Positions 44,101 to 55,057 of a stretch of DNA of 64,000 bases are shown in pieces. The position numbers and the translations under genes are program-made. The first letter of the stretch is position 1. Each line of letters opens with the position of its first letter. Under the pieces are notes generated by a model. It searched no databases. It was not told the DNA's origin and saw only the letters and a program-made list of their open reading frames with translations. This stretch comes from Ciona savignyi (lineage: Eukaryota; Chordata; Ascidiacea; Phlebobranchia; Cionidae): assembly GCA_000149265.1 (NCBI GenBank), contig CH002851.1, positions 91,593 to 155,592 of the forward strand, read 5' to 3'.

Positions 44101-47100
44101 ATGCTAATTAGCAATGTAATTAATTAGTCATTTTTCCTCATTTTTGGTCATTTTCACTCCGGTAGAGGGTCCTTCGGATATTTTTTCAAGAACTTAACTT
44201 CGAATGGCTTTTATAAATACCAGACAATCTTTCGATACAGGCTGTTAATCCGATTTGTGATATCGGACTGGAAAATGCACTCCTCTTGGTATCCACATGT
44301 GTAGGCCTACCTTTTTTTCATATTTTTTAATTTTTGGGCATGTGTGAAGGCCTAGATGTGTTGTTGGACACCTATGCATACAGAAGATATAAAAAACTTA
44401 CCAATCCTAACCATCCTTGATTGTCAAACATTGGTGAAAGAACTGGAGGCGGACAAAATGTGGTCACACGAGGCTCAAAGGTGACATTGGGTGTGTTTTT
44501 TTACTCAAAAACAACAATTTGTACCCTGGTTATGGACTTTAAACCTTTCAAATTACAGTGAAAGAATGTGCTGAAACTTGTGAAACATCAAGCAGTGAAT
44601 TTTAATGTGTACGAAGAGTTTCAGTCAACACCAGTGACACTGTCGCCAAATGAAATCTACAGAATGACCACCCTTCAGTCGAAGGCCTGTAATAGCCGAA
44701 GCAGTCAACAGAAACGGTTAAAATTTGGACAGGAGTCTTACAGAATGACCTCTACTAGTAAGTTCGAACAGTTTAAACCAAACTGGAACGGTCACCGTTT
44801 CCAAGATGGCGTATAACCAATTAAGACCTCTATGAACGGCAGGATTTGACGAGTGGTACCCTCCATGAGTCATTGTTTTTAAACGAGTGTTTTGCTGAGT
44901 AACAATGGTGGTGATTCCCCAATGTTTGTTTGGTTGAAAGCAGCATGTGCTAGGCTGCGCGCCGGTGTTCTCGTTTAGCTGTAAAGTTTTGTAATCGTGG
45001 AGCAGTGCTTTGTAAAATAAAGGTGTTGATTGTGCATCTGCTAGCTGTTTGTTGGAAAAAAAGTTGCCGATGTACGAGGGGGTATGGGCTCAAAATTTTT
45101 AAACAAAATTTTGTAGGGTTTTGAGTTAGGTTGCAGATCAAAGCTTCAATTTTAAATTGTGAAAAAATCTAAGACTTCCTATGTCAGAATTTTGAGTGAC
45201 AGTCGATTTTGTGAGGTCAGTTTGCATTGGAGAGATAGGGAGAATAATTAGTTGAACGCCTCCTACAAGCTTCCTTCGAATACTGGCCCAACGCACTCAA
45301 GAAAGGGGACATGTCACTCAACGACATTAAAGCGTTCGATAAGCAAGCCAGTAACTTATTTTCCGTACAGGAAACCACTCCCGCCACTAATATCCTGATA
45401 ACGCACTATTCTAATTGGCATTGTTTGAAGGCCGCAGTTGCGTGGATATTGAGATTTGGAGCGCACCCCCGAGCACGTGCAATGAATGGAGTTCCAGAAC
45501 CAGTTTCCTTTCGTCTAACAGTCGCCGAAATTGCCTACGCCAAGAGGTCACTGATAAGGTATGTTCAATCTCAACATTTTATTGATTGGAGAGCGGCCAC
45601 CAATAACAAACTTGATACAAACTCAACTAACGCACTGATTAATGCATTGCGACGATTTATTGCTCGACAAGGAAACCCGTCTCACATTTACTCCGACAAT
45701 AGAACAAACCTGGTTGGGGCCGAACGGTTGCTCCATGAGTCCATTCAGGAATGGAACCAAAATCAAATACATGACTTTGTTCTACAACGCGAAATTCAAT
45801 GGAATTTCAACCCTCCCTGCGCTTCACACATGGGTGGAGCCTGGGAAAGAATGATTAGATCCGTTCGTCGGATTTTACTTTACATTTCAGGTGAAAAGAC
45901 ATTGAACGATGATCAACTGACAACCCTGCTGCTGGAGTCCGAGGCAATACTGAGTTGTCGACCTCTCACTCCCGTTACACTGAATATCGATGGCGAGACG
46001 CCATTAACACCGAACCACCTGCTCAACCCGTCAAGTGAGCTGCCTCGAACTTTGACCAATGAACGGCAAAGTTACGCTCGACGCCGCTGGCGCTACGTTC
46101 TACATCTAGCCAACCGAATTTGGGCCAGATGGTCGGGAGAGTACCTCCGAACTATCATCGCACGCCAGAAATGGCACAAAAGAAAAGAAAACGTGAAGAT
46201 AGGAGACGTTGTATTTCTGGTGGACAACACAACACCACGATCACAATGGTTCATTGGAAGAATCACCTCCGTGTACCCGGCCAGTCACGATGTAGTTCGA
46301 AATGTGCTAGTCAAAGCACGTGACCGAATTCAAGAGACCGATACACAAACTATGTATCATAGTACCCGCTACGGACGTGCGCAATGAGACTGTTGACCCT
46401 GCTACAGTTCTCAACGAGATTGCGGGCATTAGCCCGGTCATTGAATGAATCTTAACACGCGACGTAAATCTATTAAATTGTAAATTGCTCAATTGTACGA
46501 TCTCGCAATTTGGGGGGGAGTGTAAGATTTATCGTCGCAATTATTGTTTATATTATATCGATGTCACTAGGGAATAAGATCGGTATTGTATTCCCTTCTC
46601 CCCGCAATTTCATCGAACTATAAAACGCTCGTTTTTTACCGCATGAGCATTATCGTGAGGTAATAGGTCTTTTGGTAGTATGTTTTGGAATTTACGGTTA
46701 TAAAGAAGATGTGTATGACGTGCTTTGGCTCCTGTTCAGCCACAATTTGGTAAATATTGGTTTTATTTCTCAAACTAGTAATTTTTGTGATAATTAAATT
46801 GTACATATATTTTTCCCTAGAAAACCGTCATTTCAAGACCTTTCGTTTTCGCCATCATTCAAATTCGAATAAATTCACAAGTTTTGGAAAATGACGCGTT
46901 ATTTCAAACTCTGAATAAAGGACGCCGTCTATAAGCATACTGCAACCTCTCACTAAGGCAGGTGTTAGGAGCCAGCACCTTGTCGGGAAGTTACAGGTAC
47001 AATTTACTTACCTTAGCCCATGTATGTGCGAGGTTGCTTGGTCTTTTGCTATTTGTTTCCCCACAGTATTGCGGTAATAGTAGTAATCAGCTTGGTCGGA

Positions 47101-49130
47101 TAACTTGTTACGGTAAGCTGACACAAGTCGTTCGAAAGGATGTCTGGTAACCAGGATAGTGGTATAGTTGTGTAGTAGCTCGATGGCTTCTTCTTCCGTT
47201 TTAAGTCTGAAATTTAGTAAAAAACTTATACTGTTAATAAATAAAATAGAGCTACGCTAAGGGAGGAAAAGAGGAAAACTGTTTATTTAAACTATGCAAA
47301 CTACTTATAACCTTGCCCTTAACGAATCTTAAGCAAAGAAATAACGCTAACTTTAACCCCCAATCAAACACTAACCCGGATACCCGTATCCTTATTTTAG
47401 TGTGCTGTTTCCGCCTTTCCTACTTTCCTCTTTCGCTAATTTGAGTTTCCTCCTATAAATCGGTTGTAATTGATAAAATTAAACTTCTTGTACATTGAGC
47501 ATTGAATGACTTACTTTGAAAAGAGTTGATTAGGAATCATCGAATAAGCCCACTTTTTCATTGTTTCAGCAGTTATCTCCTCTTCAAACCCGCCCAGTTT
47601 TAACAGCGCTATTTGCCATGACGTGCTTGCAACCTAAAAGGGTTAAAACAAGGTTACCATTTGTTGCGTGCTGCCGGAAGGTTGTGGGATCAAAACTAGG
47701 CGCTGGCTACTCGATGGTGTGCTTGGACAAGTAATTTAAAGTGCATGCGGGAACCTAGTGGATTGTTGGATTCTACTAAATTAAAGGATCGTCTCAATTA
47801 TACACAATTCACAACAACCCCCTTCCGACCGAGTTTATTGATGGATTATTGCGTCACCTTTCAGCAAAGGGGTTGCAGGATTCAAAACTATTGTCTAGCT
47901 GAATAGCTATGGCCTTGGCAGGACACTTAGCAGACATCGCTTAAACCTAGTGCATTCACGGGTACTACACAAAAGGAACATCTTAATCATACACAACACA
48001 CTGCAATAGTCTCGGTAAAGGTGGGTTAACAAATAATCTAACCATTGCCACGTGTAATATCTCTCCTACATTAGCCTAATCAAGGGGATAAAATATGCAT
48101 GTTCTATCCTACTTTTTAATAATGATGGCGATTTTAAAAATGAAGTTCGTAAACAAACTTGCGTAAACGACCAAATGGTCCTAGGATCGAAGCCAGGCCC
48201 ACGTAATAAAACAAAACTTACCTTGGGTGTTTCACAAAGCACAGTTTTAGCCCTCTGGCTGTATTTAAATCTGTCCGTTCTTAACGCTACTTTGTTTGTT
48301 GGGTCATTATATGTTACTGCACATAGTTCACGAATAGCTTCGGCTCGTTTGATATATTTGTCTCTCTCGGAAACTACTTGTAAATTTCTTTTTGCTGAAA
48401 TATATTATCCGGGTTAAGTTTAGTTTAGGTCTTTGTTTCTGCAATGACAACACGACGCAGTTCCCCTGATAATAAATTGTAAATTGTAATAAAGACGATA
48501 TGTTCTAAATATTTACGATTATGAATGGAATACGAGAATAAATTCGTCATAGAATACACGGTTTTGTATATGGGAAAGCGCAGGGTAGCTTTATCACATG
48601 AGAAATCGTCAAATAATTTACGCACAATGCCAATTTAAAAGCGCTTTGAGTTTAGGTTTAAGACTCTTAATTTGAAGTTGTAAAATAAAGATAAGTTATG
48701 CGCCTGAAAAAAATAGGATATAATAATTATGTTTATCCCGTGAATGGGAAAACCAAGGGGGTTATAACGCGGGCAATCATCAGATCACCTCGCGTCCATG
48801 TTCGGGTTACCTCAGCTATTGCAGTGTGCTTTGTATAAATTAGGCTTTCCATATATTTGGTGAAAGCCATTATTCCACTGAGTTCAATCAATGTTCGTGA
48901 AGTGCTTAGCCCAGGGACACAACCGATTGGCTACTGACTAGTTTCGAATATGCAACTTTCCGGCTAAAAGACGACGCTCTAAAACACCAAGCTAATCGGC
49001 CGTAAAAAATAAACTTACCGAAAAAATACCACTTTGTAGAATTGAAGGAATCCCAGTTATTAATCACAAACATAGTACAGGTAATGGTAATTAAACCAAG
49101 GATTACAGTCTTTTTCCATTTTCGGTTCAT
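38126..49130 (-). CDS. Carbohydrate sulfotransferase A (HNK-1ST/CHST8-14 type)
   Basis: Six exons: 49019-49130, 48222-48394, 47515-47633, 47012-47206, 39047-39190 and 38126-38483. They total 1101 nt and 366 aa, all phases agree, and the frame is intact. It is a type II Golgi membrane protein with an N-terminal anchor (WKKTVILGLITITCTMFVI). PAPS-binding motifs are a 5'-phosphosulfate loop around CETPKVASTSW and a 3'-phosphate loop VTRHPFERLVSAYRNKL. A C-terminal DIHWRPQTHMCIPCHVNYTY block is typical of sulfotransferase family 2. Such enzymes transfer sulfate from PAPS to glycan chains (chondroitin/dermatan, HNK-1 or GalNAc acceptors); the acceptor cannot be told. Intron 4 is about 7.8 kb because a BEL/Pao element lies 16 bp past its donor. 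Confidence 0.9.
38786..38988 (+). mobile_element. SINE, 5' truncated, in sulfotransferase A intron 5
   Basis: Contains the CCGGTAACCCGACGATGGGA and CTGACGATTACCCGTGTGAT blocks and a TATCC tail. Corresponding remnants occur in intron 5 of genes B (51167-51245) and C (61030-61100 and 61210-61326), indicating an insertion before duplication. Confidence 0.8.
39458..39733 (-). mobile_element. SINE with long GGATA tail
   Basis: Minus-strand copy whose 3' tail is an array of GGATA repeats (39458-39483), followed by well-preserved body blocks. Its head ends TTTCGATTGAAAGG. It lies in intron 4 of sulfotransferase A, 155 bp from the 5' LTR, and has no match in genes B or C, so it is young. Confidence 0.85.
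39889..40364 (+). repeat. 5' LTR of the BEL/Pao element
   Basis: 476 bp, TG...CA ends (TGTAAGATTTATC...GAAGTTACA), preceded by GGTAC (39884-39888). It pairs with 46521-46995 with only about six differences by eye, so the insertion is fairly young. Confidence 0.95.
40385..40830 (+). repeat. Two minisatellites in the BEL leader
   Basis: About 40385-40625 consists of a 17-bp unit (CGTCGTTCCCGTCC(C/A)GT). About 40630-40830 consists of a 13-bp unit (GTTGACGATTCCC), degrading toward the end. Both lie between the 5' LTR and the gag region. The open frames across them are by-products of the periodicity. Confidence 0.85.
40865..42473 (+). pseudogene. BEL/Pao gag-protease region with RT remnant
   Basis: A short frame (40880-41053) is followed, in another frame, by a long one (to 42473). 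The long frame has a charged coiled-coil gag-like stretch, then an aspartic-protease-like segment (ATYAFIDQGSTTT, where family members have D-S-G), then KTRLGWSLLGPCG, typical of Pao polyproteins. It then jumps from an RT-like ADIEGMFQQ directly to a post-RT WEKWVASLARLHDISIPR segment, so most of the RT domain is deleted. The frame is then cut by the hAT MITE. Confidence 0.85.
42474..43051. mobile_element. hAT-type MITE nested in the BEL element
   Basis: 578 bp with inverted ends CAGGGGTCGGCAACCT / CAGGGGTTGGCAACCT and an exact 8-bp duplication GTCTAGGA (42466-42473 and 43052-43059). It has no coding capacity. Inside the ends the GCGGGCC-type inverted homology continues for about 35 bp. Confidence 0.92.
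43060..43542 (+). pseudogene. BEL/Pao RNase H region
   Basis: Resumes right after the MITE duplication with FADASKIDYGVACYL (Asp-Ala-Ser of the RNase H start), SRLSPKDDVSISRLEL and, after a frame change at about 43270, CPSMFWTDSSVVLQNI and KLNPADCASRGAS. The order matches the region between RT and integrase in BEL/Pao. It is interrupted at 43542 by the next nested element. Confidence 0.85.
43543..45262. mobile_element. Nested element with ~450-bp terminal direct repeats
   Basis: 1720 bp flanked by CTACA on both sides (43538-43542 and 45263-45267). Direct repeats are 43543-43983 and 44805-45262, about 97% alike except for an 18-bp indel. They begin GATGGCGTATAACC and end GTTGAACGCCTC, not TG...CA. 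The interior (about 820 bp) has no known domain; a short frame at 44568-44816 is unrecognised. Removing the insertion re-aligns the host BEL reading frame. It is TRIM-like, but no primer-binding site or clear polypurine tract was seen. Confidence 0.8.
45263..46387 (+). pseudogene. BEL/Pao integrase region, internally deleted
   Basis: An open frame ends at 46387. Part of the N-terminal zinc-binding region and the first catalytic Asp are missing: the frame jumps from IRYVQSQHF to IDWRAATNNK. The second Asp (HIYSDNRTNLVGAE) and the Glu (HMGGAWERMIRSVRR) of the D,D-E site are present, followed by a C-terminal domain (WHKRKENVKIGDVVFLVD, QWFIGRITSVYP). The frame is long, but the deletion should make it inactive. 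Confidence 0.88.
46521..46995 (+). repeat. 3' LTR of the BEL/Pao element
   Basis: 475 bp, TG...CA, near-identical to 39889-40364. It is followed by the target duplication GGTAC and then, 11 bp later, the splice donor of sulfotransferase A exon 4. Confidence 0.95.
47640..48110 (+). mobile_element. Two old SINE remnants in sulfotransferase A intron 2
   Basis: Fragments at about 47660-47825 and 47826-48106 keep the AGGTTGTGGGATCAAAACTA and CACACTGCAATAGTCTCGGT blocks. A related remnant occurs at about 57838-57925 in gene B, so at least one insertion is ancestral. Confidence 0.6.
48711..49006 (-). mobile_element. SINE in intron 1 of sulfotransferase A
   Basis: Minus-strand copy (AATAGGATATAATAATTATG at its 3' end) immediately downstream of exon 1, orthologous in position to the copies in B and D. 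Confidence 0.8.
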
Positions 49131-49139
49131 AATTTATCG

Positions 49140-50681
49140 AATTCAGTATACTTCTTTTTGGGATACTACCACTACCAAGAATATGGACATAAAGCAAGAT
49201 GTCCACTTTACAATTATAACAAAGTAATAATAAACAAAACGCCTTTGCGCTTTTCGGTCAGTCAAAATCGATCGATATGACGTGGCTCACTGGTACAAGG
49301 TCAAAGTCGGCTGTATTATGTGTCGATACAGGTAAATAAAACTAAAACGCACGTCTGGAACAACGCCTACGTACATAAATCAAGTTTGCTGTAAAACAGA
49401 GAAGTATACCACAGAGTGCAAATGAGCTAACTCGGTAAATATAAGACGTATCGGTACCGCTTTATGGGTAAGTCCTGTTTATACTTCCAGTTTAAAGTAT
49501 AATAAACAAGTAGAGTTAACTATTTGTCAAGGATATAGCTAAATTCGTTTGTTTAGTAAGGTCATGGATAAATTTGTGTGTTTAGCAAGGACGTATATAA
49601 ACCTATTAACATCGTTTGGCGCCGTATGTTTCCGTTTTGTACTACCACTGTGTAAAGGCGTTTACATTGACATTTGCACTAGCATTTTTTGCACTAGCAC
49701 GTCACAAATTTGTGCAAAAAAGAAGGGTGAAAATGGTAAAGAAATACTCATTTTTGGAAATGTGTGATAAATATCAATTAAGTATAGGATAAATATGTTT
49801 ATCCCTGTTAATTGAAAAGCGTGAAGGGACCACACTGACAATCTGCAGAACACCTCGCACCCACGGTCGGGTTACCGGTTACCGGAGATATTGCAGTGTG
49901 TTGTGTATGATTCAAACGTTCCTTTAACTTAGAAGAACCGATTAATAAGCTTGGTTAGAGCAATGTCTTTTAATTGCTTTCCCCAAAGACAACAATCACT
50001 CTAGTTCGACTTGTACATCTTTCAGATCATTTTTCAAATTAAACTATAGTTCAGCTTAGATAAAATTATTGTTCCATAAAACAATATTAATAACATAATT
50101 GTGTTGTGAACTTGACGAACAATTGTTTTAAAATATGTTTCCTATACGTTAGGTTTACATTTATTTTAAAAGTTGTTTCCTACACAATAGGTTGGCGTCG
50201 AATAATGCGTGGGGGGAAACGAAGATAGGTTATTTATGTTTATCCCGAGTATGGTAATATTTAATGAGTGTTTATTTAAACGGGCAATAGTCTGATCACC
50301 TCGTACCCTCCGTCGGGTTACCGGAGCTATTGCAGTGTGTTTTGTATGCTTGAGACGTTTCTTCAATTTAGTAGAACCCATTAATCCGCTGGGTTCAGGC
50401 AGTATCCGCTAAGTCTCTGGCACAAGGACACAACCGACTACCTAGCAACCATTTTCGAACTTCAGCACTTCGACTGAAAGGCAAGGTGATCTAACGATTC
50501 CCGCTTTGTTAACCCACTTGGTTTTACAATTCACAGGGATAAACATGAATATAAATATCTCCTATCCTTAATAGTTACATATAAACCTAAAGGCAAAAAT
50601 GAATTAAGATGTAACTTTATATGTTATTCATATTATCAAGTCTGCTTATACCATCCTTGTGTGGTTGTGTATTAAATAATA
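49140..50681. repeat. Spacer of the sulfotransferase unit with SINEs
   Basis: Homologous to 36660-38125 and 59060-60587. It also holds minus-strand SINE copies at about 49783-50010 and 50221-50481 and a short plus-strand SINE end at 50482-50568. It contains the promoter region of gene A; no other gene was seen. Confidence 0.65.
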
Positions 50682-51429
50682 TCACACTTTAATTGAACCG
50701 TTATACGCATATCTATCGTAATTAAGTAACTTAAAATCGTAGGCGTAAATTTTCCGAAGAATTTTCACATCTGACTCGTCAATTTCACTAAAATAATCTC
50801 GAGTCGTTAAATCCTTTAAAGATTGTGTAATATTTCCAGGAATTGAAACCAGTGACCCCCCCTGTTGTATCCAACCTAACACTTCGTTTGACTCCTTTAC
50901 TAAGTTATCAAACCGGATGATATAAGTGTAGTTGACGTGGCAAGGTATACACATGTGGGTTTGTGGACGCCAGTGGATATCCATGTCTTTTAGATTCATT
51001 TTCTTGGAGTACTTCGTCAGAAATCTACAAAACACATATTTGAATCTTTCCCTTAAATGAAAGTTTTAATGATGTTTTAAAATTGAAATATTTTGATGTT
51101 ATAATCGGACGTTGTGTTCTAGATAATTTGGCAATTGCCTTTATGAGAACGTTCCTTTAATTAAGTATTCACGAGGTAATCTGACAATTGCCCGTGCGAT
51201 AATGCACCTTGAGTTTTTCCATTCACGGAAATAAACATCATTATCCTGTAGCATTACATATGATCAATAAAGTTGTAGCGGCGTAAGTGTCTTGGTTCAT
51301 TAGCTGTACCTTATGTAACAATATCTTGTACTGTTGTTTATGAGAAAAATAGCAATTAGATGGACTTGCACAACACTTATTAGGAAGCTTTGGTGTGATT
51401 CATCTAATTCAAATGGTTTACCACCGTGT

Positions 51430-51692
51430 TGAATGATCAGCTTGGTGGGTTAGTTTGCAGGTTTTAAACTTGTCGCTAGCTAGCTGGTTTTGTCATTGGC
51501 AAGACATTTGGCTGACATTGCGTAAACCCAGTAAAATGATGGCATTTGAAAACTAAAGGAATGACTCAATCATACACAGCACATTGCAATAGCTCCGGTA
51601 ACCCGACGGTGGACGCGGGATAGGCCTAATCTGAAGATTGCCCGTGTGGTAATCCAATTACCAGGACAAACATCAATATTCTATCCTACCAC
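51430..51692 (+). mobile_element. SINE copy in sulfotransferase B intron 5
   Basis: Diverged plus-strand copy with CAGCTTGGTGGGTTAGTTTG at the head and CCGGTAACCCGACGGTGGAC in the body. A smaller SINE 3' fragment precedes it at 51167-51245. Confidence 0.7.
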
Positions 51693-52052
51693 ATAATAAA
51701 TAAGTTATTTATCTGGTTTAGTGTTGAGATTTCACGCAAACAAGAACTTAACATACAACTTACTTTACAAATTGTAAAAATGAAACTTCCCCTGTCTTTA
51801 ATACGTACGAATACGCAAGGACTTCTTTTTGCTGCTTTTCGTTCAGATTTCGAAAGTTGGGGAAAGTTTGTAATTGCTTAGAAGTCATCGTTCTAACATT
51901 GTTGATGCTGTGAAAGTACAAATGTAGCACTATAGTGAATACTGTAGTTTAGTTTAGTTTATTCATTTTTTGCCCTACTATTAGAAATCAGCAAATGAAA
52001 CAAATCACAACACAGGGACAGGAAAGACGGCAAAACGAAAACCCGTTAAAAA

Positions 52053-52975
52053 CTAGAAAGTGTCAACCACGTGTTTAACCACCACTATTTGTAAAACACA
52101 TGTTGTATGCCATATATTCATGCTACAGGGTCCCTAACCACGTTTTGTATTTTATACACTGAGTATGTAGTTTGTTTCTGCAAGCATAAACGCATGGGTC
52201 CCATAGTTATTAAACCAAACTTCTTTTCCATGTAAAGGTAAAAAAATAAACGTCTTAAATTTACGAACATTTCACCACAAATGTTTTAAATTAAAGCTTC
52301 CTTTTAAGCGCTGTATTGAAATGAAGCTAATTTCCCAAAACAGCCCGATTTAGTTTTTCGTGGTTTCAGGGAATTACTGGGTTTAGTAGATAAGTTTCTA
52401 CTGGGTTTATTACGTAAGTTTCTGTTTTTACACATGTGGGTTATGTTTTATAACAATTCTTAATGTTTTAATCTGATTTGTCGATCTCCTTGTCTGATTT
52501 GTCGACTCCTTGTTGAAGATGTCAGTACGATATGGCATACCTGTTACAATCATAATTCAAGAACATATGTTCGTTTTTAAAGGAATTACCCTAATAAATG
52601 TTTTCTTTCTTTTAATTGGAACAAAGTGTTTAATGTCTAACATTTTACCAAATCGGATTTAAATTGGAGCTGTCGTTCAAGCAATATGCGCAAAAAAGCT
52701 AATTTTTCAGAAAAAATACCGCTTTGGTTTTTAACGTGCCAGGGGAATTCCCCTGGATTTATCACCCAAAATTTTAGTCTGTGCATTTCTAGACCATGTC
52801 GTCTAACAAATTACCAAGTTTCGTTGTGAATCCATTACCCCTTTTGGTAGATGTTGGGTCCACAAATCATACCTGTCAAGCGTTTGACGAAAAAAAAACG
52901 AAAAAAAAGAAAAAAAAACGAAAAAAAACGGACAAAAACAATATGTGTCCCATTTTTCCAAATGGGACCCATAAT
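52053..52975 (-). mobile_element. 334-bp-unit element, copy A (short)
   Basis: 923 bp. On its own strand it starts with the hairpin end (ATTATGGGTCCCATTTGG) at 52975 and ends CTAG at 52053, followed by T. It contains one full unit with AGGGGAATTCCCCTGG at 52741 and a degraded one. Confidence 0.8.
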
Positions 52976-53025
52976 TAAACAGCCCGATGTTGCCGACCTC
53001 TGCACTAGGCTAACTGTTAAAAATA

Positions 53026-54897
53026 CTAGAGAGTGTCAACCACGTGTTTAACCACCACTATTTGTAAACCACATGTTTTATGCCATATATTCATGCTACA
53101 GGGTCCCTAACCACAACTTGTATTTTATAGACTGAATATGTAGTTTGTTTCTGCAAGCATAAACGCATGGGTCCCATAGTTATCAAACCAAACTTCTTTT
53201 CAATGTGTAGTTAAAAAAAGTATAAACGTCTTAAATTTACGAACATTTTCACCACAAATGTTTTAAATTAAACCTTCTTTTTAAGCGCTAAAGTAAAATG
53301 AAGCTAAATTGCCAAAAACAGCCTGATTTAGTTTTTCATGGTTTCAGGGAATTCCCCTGGGTTTAGTAGATAAGTTTCTGTTTTTACATATGTGGGTCAT
53401 GTTATGTAACAATTCTTAAAGTTTTAATCTGATTTGTCGACTCCTTGTTGGAGATGTCAGTACGATATGGCATGCCTGTTACAATCACAATTTAGGAACA
53501 TATCTTTGTTTTTAACGTAATTACCCTACGTAAATGTTTTCTTTCTTTTAATTGGCACAAAGTGTCTAATCGTCTAACATTTTACCAAATCAAAGTTAGA
53601 GCAGCCGTTAAAGCGCTATATGCCCCAAAAAGCTAATTTATTGGATAAAAAACCTTTTGGATTTTAACGTCGTTAGGGGAATTCCCCTAGATTCATTACC
53701 CAAAATTTTGATTTCTGCATATCTAGACCATATTCTCTTACAAATGTCAAATTTTTATTGCGATTCCATTACTCCTTTTGGTAGATGTCGGGGCAACATG
53801 GCATGCTTGTGACAATCATTATTTGAGAACAAAATCTTATTTTTTAGGGTATTTCCCCAGGTAATTTTTTATTTCTTTAAAGTGTTAAATCAGTGCCTAA
53901 TGCACTTACATTCCAAAAAATCTGATTTAAATTGTAACTGCCGTTCAAGCGCTATGCCCAAAAAAGTCATTTTTTTAAAAAAAAATACCGTTTTCGTTTT
54001 TAACGTCCCAGGGGAATTCCCCTAAATTTATCACCCACAATTTGGTTTCTGTATATCTAGACCATGTTGTCTAACAAATACGAAAGTTTGATTGCGATTC
54101 CATTTTTGCTTCTGGTAGATGTCGGGGCGACATGGCATGCCTGTAACAATCATGATTTAACAACAAAAGCTTATTTTTTAGGATGTTTCCCTAAGTAATT
54201 TTTTTATTTCTTATAAGTGTTAAATCAGTTACTAATGCACTTACATTTTATCAAATCTGATTCAAATTGGAGCTACCGTTCAAACGCTAAGCGCAAATAA
54301 GCCTAATTTTTTAGAAACAAATACCGTTTTGGTTTTTAACGTGCCAGGGGAATTCCCCTGCATTTATAACCCAAAATTTTGGTTTCTGCATATCCAGACC
54401 ATGTTGTCAAAAAATAACAAAAAGTCATTGCGATTTTACTATTACTTCTGGTAGATGTCGGGGCGACATGGCATGCCTGTCACAATCATGATTTGACAAC
54501 AAAATCTTATTTTTTAGGGTATTTCCCTAGGTAATTTTTTTATTTCTTTTAGGTGTTAAATCAGCTACTAATGCACTTACATTTTATTAAATCTGATTCA
54601 AATTGAAGCTACCGGTTAAGCGCTATGCCCAAAAAAGGCTAATTTTTAGAAAAAATACCGTTTTGGTTTTTTAACGTGCCAGGGGAATTCCCCTGAATTC
54701 ATCACCCAAAATTTTAGTCTTTGCAATTCTAGACCATGTGGTCTAACAAATTACCAAGTTTCGTTGTGAATCCATTACCCCTTTTGGTAGATGTTGGGTC
54801 CACAAATCATACCTGTCAAGCTTTTGACGAAAAAAAAAGAAAAAAAAAAACGGACAAAAACAATATGTGTCCCATTTTTCCAAATGGGACCCATAAT
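53026..54897 (-). mobile_element. 334-bp-unit element, copy B
   Basis: 1872 bp, same orientation and ends as copy A. The hairpin GTCCCATTTGGAAAAATGGGAC is perfect (9-bp stem, GGAA loop). Palindromes lie at about 53348, 53676, 54009, 54346 and 54680, i.e. every 328-337 bp. There is no coding capacity. Confidence 0.85.
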
Positions 54898-54968
54898 AAT
54901 CTAAATAAAATATAGCGGACGCGGCTGCCGAAACTAGTTAAAAAAATAACTACGAAATTAAAAAAAAA

Positions 54969-55023
54969 CTAGAGAGTGTCAACCACGTGTTTTAAAACCA
55001 CTATTTGTAAAACACATTTTGTA

Positions 55024-55057
<34 letters not shown>

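Larger units (their letters stand above)
39889..46995 (+). mobile_element. BEL/Pao LTR retrotransposon, decayed and nested
   Basis: About 7.1 kb with matching LTRs and a 5-bp target duplication GGTAC (39884-39888 and 46996-47000). A purine run (TGGGGGGGAG) lies immediately before the 3' LTR. Gag, protease, RNase H and integrase remnants occur in BEL/Pao order, but most of reverse transcriptase is missing. Two other elements have inserted (42474-43051 and 43543-45262). The sulfotransferase A intron 4 donor is 16 bp beyond the 3' LTR. It cannot be autonomous. Confidence 0.93.
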
